A stretch of 64,000 nt of DNA, from positions 529,314 through 593,313 of the forward strand of contig JAEPMI010000006.1 in NCBI GenBank assembly GCA_017644045.1. Direction: 5' to 3'. Source of the DNA: Deltaproteobacteria bacterium (GTDB lineage: Bacteria; Myxococcota_A; Polyangia; Polyangiales; Houyiibacteriaceae). Positions 59,699 through 64,000 of the stretch are shown in pieces (position 1 is the first letter of the stretch; every line of letters starts with the position of its first letter). Position numbers and translations under genes: made by a program. Below the pieces are notes generated by a model. That model saw only the letters and a program-made list of their open reading frames with translations, made no database searches and was not told where the DNA came from.

Positions 59699-60468
59699 CC
59701 TGCGCTCCTGAGCAGCGTGTTCGTGTCCTCGTCCTCGGGAGCGTTACCTTCCACGAAATCCTTCACGGCCGGGTCGTCCGAGTGGACGACGTCTGCGGGG
59801 GTGCCACTGAACACGATGTAGCCCTCGTGGATCATCGCGATCCGATCGCTCACGCGGAACGCGCTCGGCATGTCGTGGGTGACGACGATCGACGTCACGG
59901 AGAGCTGCTCTTGCATGTACACGATGAGGTCGCAGATCCGGCTGATGTTGTTCGGGTCGAGGCCGGTGGTCGGCTCGTCGTAGAGGAGAACGTCCGGCTC
60001 GATCGCGATCGCGCGCGCCAGCCCGACGCGCTTCTTCATACCGCTCGACAGCGACGAGGGCCACTCGCCGCCGCGGCCGCTCAATCCCACCATCTCGAGC
60101 GACTCCTCCACCTTCTTCCGGATGCGCACGCGGTCCTTCCAGCCGATCTCCCGGAGACCGTAGGCCACGTTGTCGTAGACCGACATCGAATCGAAGAGCG
60201 CCGCCCCCTGGAAGAGCATCTGGACCCGTCGACGGACGTTGGCCATCTCCTTCTCGGGGAGGTCGTCGATGCGCCGGCCGTCGAAGTGGATGGTGCCAGA
60301 GTCCACCGAGAGCAGCCCGATCAGCATCTTGAGCATCACGCTCTTGCCCTGACCGGAGCCGCCGATGATGGTGAGCGCCTCGCCGCGGTTCACGTCGAGG
60401 TTCAGGTCCCGGTAGACGACCTTCTCCCCGAAGGCCTTCTGTACGTTGCGGAACTCGATCAGCGCCAC
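59695..60468 (-). CDS. mlaF: ABC transporter ATPase MlaF
   Basis: ATPase of the Mla-type lipid transporter. Walker A is IIGGSGQGKSVMLKML, the signature LSSGMKKRVGLARAIA is MlaF-type (usually LSGGMxKRVALARA), and Walker B is PDVLLYDEPTTGLDP. H-loop THDMPSAF. 257 residues. GTG start at 60468 is two bases from the ctp stop. No mlaE permease gene accompanies it in this window. The GTG is the only reasonable start because the β-strand MALIEFRNVQKAFG follows at once. Confidence 0.93.
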   Translation of the reverse strand: MALIEFRNVQKAFGEKVVYRDLNLDVNRGEALTIIGGSGQGKSVMLKMLIGLLSVDSGTIHFDGRRIDDLPEKEMANVRRRVQMLFQGAALFDSMSVYDNVAYGLREIGWKDRVRIRKKVEESLEMVGLSGRGGEWPSSLSSGMKKRVGLARAIAIEPDVLLYDEPTTGLDPNNISRICDLIVYMQEQLSVTSIVVTHDMPSAFRVSDRIAMIHEGYIVFSGTPADVVHSDDPAVKDFVEGNAPEDEDTNTLLRSAG

Positions 60469-60469
60469 G

Positions 60470-61801
60470 TCACTCGCTCCCTCGGCGTGCCCGGTCGGCG
60501 AGGACGGCGCGCAGGGTCTGGTACGCCATGCGGGCCTGATGGTCGTCCGCGAAGGTCGGCTGCTCGTCGCTGCCTTCGGTCCGCGGCTCGTCGCGCTCGG
60601 GCGTCCGCGGCGGAGCGACCTCGCGGCCGTCGAGGTGACCCTCGAGCGAGGACTCGCGGAGCTGGTGCTCGCCGACGAGGCGCGCCCGCTGGATCAGGCT
60701 CGGATCGAGCTGCTCGACCTCCACGTCGGGCTCGATGCCGGTGGCCTGGATGCTCTCGCCGGACGGGGTGTAGTAGCGCGCGATGGTGATCTTGAGCGCC
60801 GAGCCATCGGGCAGCTCCACCACGTTCTGCACGCTGCCCTTGCCGAAGGTCCGGGTGCCGACGAGCACGGCGCGCTCGTGATCGTGGAGCGCGCCCGCGA
60901 CGATCTCGGCGGCACTCGCGCTGTAGCCGTTGACCAGGACGACCAAGGGCCAGTCCGGCCGCGTCCCCCGTCGGTGCGCGTGGGCCTCGTGGAGCACCTC
61001 GCCGCCGCGGGCCTTGGTCGAGACGATGAGGCCCTCGCCGAGGAACTCGTCCGCGACGCTCACGGCCTGACTGAGCAGTCCCCCCGGGTTGTTGCGCAGA
61101 TCCAGCAGGACCCCCGTGAGCTCGCCACCCTGGCGGCGACGCTCGGCGATCGCCGCGTCGATGGCCCGACGGAGCTCGCGGGTGGTGTTCTCCTGGAAGC
61201 CGGCCAGCTCCAGGTAGAGGACCCCGTCCGGCAGGAGCTTCGCTTCGACCGGGTTCACGTCGATGAAGGCGCGCTCGAGCGTCACCTCCAGGCCGTCTTC
61301 GACGTCGGTCCGCCGGATGCCCACGCGGACCTCGGTCCCCGGCTCGCCGCGCATGATGCGGACGGCGTCCGAGATCCGCATGTCCCGGGCAGGCCGACCC
61401 TCGATGTGGAGGAAGCGGTCCCCTGGCTGGAGCCCCGCTCGATCGGCGGGCCCTCCTTCGAAGACCCCGAGCACGATGAGCCAGCCATCGCGAACGCTGA
61501 TCTCCACCCCGATCCCGGCGAAGCGCCCCTGGGTGTCGGCCGTGAGCTGAGCGTACTCGTTGGGGTCGAGGTAGACGGTGTGCGGATCCAGGCTCTCGGC
61601 CATCCCGCGGATGGCTCCCTGGATCACCGCGTCCTGGTCGACCTCCTCGACGTACGAGGTCTCGAGGTGGGCCAGCGCCCGGGTGAAGATCGAGAGATTC
61701 TCGAAGGGGCTGCCGACGTCCGCCCCGACCACGCCGGGCCGGAGCCAAACGCCGAGGAGGAAGGCCACCACCAGGGCAGCCGGCCAGAAGAGCCGTCGCA
61801 T
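60470..61801 (-). CDS. ctp: C-terminal processing peptidase (S41 family)
   Basis: Periplasmic Ser/Lys protease with a PDZ domain. A membrane or signal segment lies near residues 4-22. The N-terminal helical part is followed by the PDZ domain (about residues 95-175), GIGVEISVRDGWLIVLGVFEGGPADRAGLQPGD. The S41 core has LLDLRNNPGGLLSQAV, then NGYSASAAEIVAGALHD (catalytic Ser) and TFGKGSVQNVVEL (catalytic Lys). Start is ATG 61801, before the hydrophobic segment; the open frame extends 45 codons upstream over the promoter region. 443 residues. Confidence 0.93.
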   Translation of the reverse strand: MRRLFWPAALVVAFLLGVWLRPGVVGADVGSPFENLSIFTRALAHLETSYVEEVDQDAVIQGAIRGMAESLDPHTVYLDPNEYAQLTADTQGRFAGIGVEISVRDGWLIVLGVFEGGPADRAGLQPGDRFLHIEGRPARDMRISDAVRIMRGEPGTEVRVGIRRTDVEDGLEVTLERAFIDVNPVEAKLLPDGVLYLELAGFQENTTRELRRAIDAAIAERRRQGGELTGVLLDLRNNPGGLLSQAVSVADEFLGEGLIVSTKARGGEVLHEAHAHRRGTRPDWPLVVLVNGYSASAAEIVAGALHDHERAVLVGTRTFGKGSVQNVVELPDGSALKITIARYYTPSGESIQATGIEPDVEVEQLDPSLIQRARLVGEHQLRESSLEGHLDGREVAPPRTPERDEPRTEGSDEQPTFADDHQARMAYQTLRAVLADRARRGSE

Positions 61802-61872
61802 AGTGCTGGAGAGTAGCGCCCCAGCGCCCGATCGAAAGCCCCGATCCGTGCCCCAGGGTGGGAGCGGCGACG

Positions 61873-61900
61873 TTGACATCTTTCGACTGAAATGTAGTAG
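61873..61900 (+). promoter_or_regulatory. Candidate sigma-70-type promoter
   Basis: TTGACA at 61873-61878 and TAGTAG at 61895-61900 with 16 bases between. The -35 is perfect, the -10 poor. It points to the ribbon-helix-helix gene 70 bp on. It would lie in the 169-bp divergent gap with ctp. Confidence 0.4.
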
Positions 61901-61970
61901 CCTCTCCTCCACCAGCCCTGCCCGGCGCACACGCACCGAGGGGGGAAACGAGGAGAAGGACTAAGGTCGG

Positions 61971-62168
61971 ATGGCGGGTACGGACAAGCGTAAGCAGAGC
62001 CTCTACTTTCCCGAAACGATGCTGGAGGACATCCAGCACGAAGCGGCCCGTCTGGACCGTTCGCTGTCCTGGATCGTCCAGCGCTGCGTCAAGATCGGCC
62101 TCTCCGAGATCCGCAAGCTCCCGTCCGTGAACGACATTCCGGACAGCAGTGACGACTCGGACGAGTGA
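61971..62168 (+). CDS. Ribbon-helix-helix small protein
   Basis: A 65-residue protein. QSLYFPETMLEDIQHEAARL fits the strand-helix start of a ribbon-helix-helix, and DRSLSWIVQRCVKIGLSEI the second helix. An acidic Ser/Asp tail follows. Such proteins usually bind DNA as dimers and often self-regulate; target unknown. AAGG lies five bases before ATG 61971. The 3' end overlaps the hydrolase gene by 20 bases. Confidence 0.75.
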   Translation: MAGTDKRKQSLYFPETMLEDIQHEAARLDRSLSWIVQRCVKIGLSEIRKLPSVNDIPDSSDDSDE

Positions 62169-63081
62169 GAGCGAGCCAGGCCGCGGCGGACGCGGTCCGC
62201 TGCACTACGACACCGAACGCTTCGTAGAGGCCGCCGATGGAACGCGGCTCTTCGTCGGCACCCTGGCGGGACCGGAGGAGAGCGAGCTCCTGCCGGCCGT
62301 CCTCTGCGACGGGATCGGCTGCGATGGGTTCGTCTGGGCCTACCTCGCGCACCACCTCGCCCGCACGCGGCGAGTCATTCACCTCCACTACCGAGGCCAC
62401 GGTCGCAGCGGGCCCCCGCTCGATCGGTCCCAGCTGACGATCCGTGGGCTGGCCCGCGACCTCCACGTGGCGCTCGATGCCCTGGCGGTGGACCGGGCGC
62501 TGCTCCTCGGTCACTCGATGGGCACCCAGGTGGAGCTCGAAGCCCACCGCGCGCGACCGGAGCGAGTGCGCGGCATGGTCCTGCTCTGCGGGAGCTGGGG
62601 CAGAGTGACACACACCTTTCACGGCCACGACGCGCTGAGTCAGGTGCTGCCGACCGTTCGCGAGGTGGTCCAGAACCACCCGAGTCTCGCGCGAGCGCTC
62701 TGGGGGCGGGTGCCGCCGCGGCTGGCCTTCCGCCTCGCGAAGCTCAGCGGCGAGGTGGACCCGGCGATGCTCCGCTCGGAAGACTTCCACCGCTATTGGC
62801 AGCACATCTCGGACATGGAGCCGGAGGTCTTCCTGCAGCTCCTGCATGCCGCTGGGGACCACAGCGCCGAGGATCATCTGCCTGCGGTGGACGCCCCGAG
62901 CCTGGTGATCTCCGCGGAGAACGACACGTTCAGCCCACCGGAGCTGGGCCGCGCGATGGCGGAGCGCATCCCCGGTGGAGAGCTCTTCGAGATTCGAGGC
63001 GGGAGCCACGCAGCCCCGGTGGAACAACCGATGGCAGTGCAGCTTCGAGTGGACAAGTTCCTACTCGACCACTCCCTCTGA
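62149..63081 (+). CDS. Alpha/beta-hydrolase fold protein
   Basis: A 310-residue soluble hydrolase. The nucleophile elbow is LLLGHSMGTQVEL (Ser), the acid is likely in SAENDTFSPPELG, and the base His is in RGGSHAAPVEQP. The oxyanion region is DGIGCDGFVWAYLAHHLA. Substrate unknown. GTG start at 62149 overlaps the preceding gene by 20 bases; no clear ribosome site is visible. It is probably cotranscribed with that gene. Confidence 0.85.
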   Translation: MTTRTSESEPGRGGRGPLHYDTERFVEAADGTRLFVGTLAGPEESELLPAVLCDGIGCDGFVWAYLAHHLARTRRVIHLHYRGHGRSGPPLDRSQLTIRGLARDLHVALDALAVDRALLLGHSMGTQVELEAHRARPERVRGMVLLCGSWGRVTHTFHGHDALSQVLPTVREVVQNHPSLARALWGRVPPRLAFRLAKLSGEVDPAMLRSEDFHRYWQHISDMEPEVFLQLLHAAGDHSAEDHLPAVDAPSLVISAENDTFSPPELGRAMAERIPGGELFEIRGGSHAAPVEQPMAVQLRVDKFLLDHSL

Positions 63082-63141
63082 GGAATTTTTGCCCTATGTC
63101 ACCCGAGAGAGCGATCGGGGCGGCCCCCCGCCGGCGCCCGG

Positions 63142-64000
63142 ATGATGCTCTCGACCCACGAGATGGCGGAAGACCAGCCTGACAGCGACCGACCCAGCAG
63201 CGAGCCGCTCGAGCTCCGAGAGGCTCGCTACCGGACCCTCTTCGAGTCCTCGCGCTCGGTGCTCTGGGCCGCGGACCCGGCGGGCCGCTTTCGGTCGGGC
63301 CAGCGCGAGTGGCAACGTTTCACCGGCCTCTCGCTGGAAGAACAGAAGGGCTTCGGATGGATGGACGCCATCCACCCGGACGACCGGGGACGCTTCGTCC
63401 AGGCCTGGGCCGAGGCTCGGGCCAGCACCGAGGTCTTCGTCTCCGAGGTCCGCATCTGGAGCGCGCCGCACGATGAGTACCGCGAGTGCGAGCTCCGCTC
63501 GGCTCCGCTGATGATCGCGGACGGTCAGCGGGTGCGGGAGTGGGTCGGTCACCTCATCGACGTCTCCGAGCTCCGGCGTGCGCAGGCGGCGGTCCACGAG
63601 CGCGACATCATGCTCTCGGCGCTCGTGGAGAACGCGCCGATTCCGATCTTCGTGAAGGACCGCGAGGGCTACTATGTGCTCGCGTCGCAGCACGTGACGG
63701 AGATGCTGACGGGTGACCCCGAGGCATCGCTGATCGGGCGGAGCGACGAGGAGCTGCTCCCCTGGCGGGTGGCCAAGCAGGTACGGGCGCACGACGAAGA
63801 GGTCTGCCGGTCGGGCGAGATCCGAGTGTTCGAAGAGATGGTCCCAGCGAGCGGTGGCGCGGACCGCTGGTGGCTGACCACCAAGTTCCCCCTCCCGAGC
63901 CCGAGCGGCTCCGGCCCCTCGCTGGCGGGCATCGCCGTCGACGTGACCGAACGCCGCAAGCTCGCGGAGGAGCGGGCCGAAGCCATCCGTCGCCGCGACG
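63142..64000 (+). CDS. PAS-domain sensor protein (partial, continues past window)
   Basis: Open frame without stop to the window end, at least 286 residues. Two PAS domains are visible: residues about 25-150 (YRTLFESSRSVLWAADPAGRF, FGWMDAIHPDDR, PAC-like WVGHLIDVSELR) and about 155-280 (MLSALVENAPIPIFVKDREGYYVLASQ, closing GIAVDVTERR). A kinase or other output domain probably follows beyond 64000. No membrane segment in the visible part. Start could be ATG 63142, 63145 or 63163; none has a clear ribosome site. Confidence 0.85.
   Translation, partial: MMLSTHEMAEDQPDSDRPSSEPLELREARYRTLFESSRSVLWAADPAGRFRSGQREWQRFTGLSLEEQKGFGWMDAIHPDDRGRFVQAWAEARASTEVFVSEVRIWSAPHDEYRECELRSAPLMIADGQRVREWVGHLIDVSELRRAQAAVHERDIMLSALVENAPIPIFVKDREGYYVLASQHVTEMLTGDPEASLIGRSDEELLPWRVAKQVRAHDEEVCRSGEIRVFEEMVPASGGADRWWLTTKFPLPSPSGSGPSLAGIAVDVTERRKLAEERAEAIRRRD

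Noticed and set aside
62089-63027. Long minus-strand frame over the alpha/beta-hydrolase gene
   Set aside because: Shadow of a plus-strand gene that has nucleophile elbow, acid and base motifs.
1-64000. tRNA or rRNA genes
   Set aside because: No tRNA T-loop consensus in a plausible cloverleaf and no rRNA-like blocks were seen by eye; a covariance search was not possible.

Overview
The window is GC-rich, densely packed DNA with frequent GTG starts, many 4-base start/stop overlaps and an unusual number of short predicted lipoproteins. Together with the gene content (a gspC-N secretion operon, a MopE-like Cys/Asp-repeat lectin lipoprotein, a DUF1592/DUF1552 pair, a split nuo cluster) this points to a myxobacterium (Myxococcota, probably Polyangiales, perhaps near Sandaracinus). 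The phylum is a fairly confident inference; the genus is a guess. I saw no rRNA, tRNA, CRISPR array, insertion sequence or prophage.

Region 1 (51-14734, +): a near-complete type II secretion operon in the order gspC-D-E-F-(GspG-like)-G-H-I-J-K-L-M-N. The prepilin peptidase is not in the window. The operon encodes the secretin, the ATPase, the inner-membrane platform, five pseudopilins and one extra pseudopilin-like protein without a processing site. Region 2 (14736-21037, -): a lectin lipoprotein, a small beta-propeller fragment, a tandem parvulin lipoprotein, a membrane-anchored unknown, a TIGR01777-type epimerase and a 718-residue lipoprotein with a possible beta-trefoil followed by a helical bundle. 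Region 3 (21320-27205, mostly +): a degenerate glycogen-synthase-like protein, tsaB, miaE, signal peptidase I, a radical SAM protein and a His-rich repeat lipoprotein.

Region 4 (27209-33733, -): envelope and metal genes, including two predicted outer-membrane barrels, an endonuclease/phosphatase-fold lipoprotein, a GFA-type zinc protein, and a tight trio of polytopic Fe-S protein, ZIP-like protein and CDF exporter. A 637-bp non-coding stretch follows, ending in a MITE-like 28-bp perfect inverted repeat. Region 5 (34371-38704): a small lipoprotein, a three-subunit flavin/iron-sulfur amine or imino-acid dehydrogenase, and an MFS gene whose first helix lies behind an in-frame TGA.

Region 6 (38701-48828, -): nuoE-F-J-K-L-M-N plus a coupled cupredoxin-like lipoprotein. 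This is the NADH-input and membrane-arm part of complex I; NuoL carries an unusual ~276-residue C-terminal extension. Region 7 (49117-53354, +): a zinc-ribbon/Gly-Pro-Ala repeat membrane protein, an intrinsic terminator, a small possible STAS-like protein and a two-component pair. Region 8 (53685-56686, +): the DUF1592/DUF1552 pair. Region 9 (56699-61801, -): ctp, mlaF, mlaD, thyA, folA and a lipoprotein in one tightly spaced series. Region 10 (61971-64000, +): a ribbon-helix-helix protein, an alpha/beta hydrolase and the start of a PAS-domain sensor that runs off the window.

No single undescribed system is certain. The best leads are the NuoL extension with the nuoN-coupled cupredoxin-like lipoprotein, the 718-residue lipoprotein, the glycogen-synthase-like protein lacking catalytic residues, the unprocessed GspG paralogue, and the Fe-S/ZIP-like/CDF trio.
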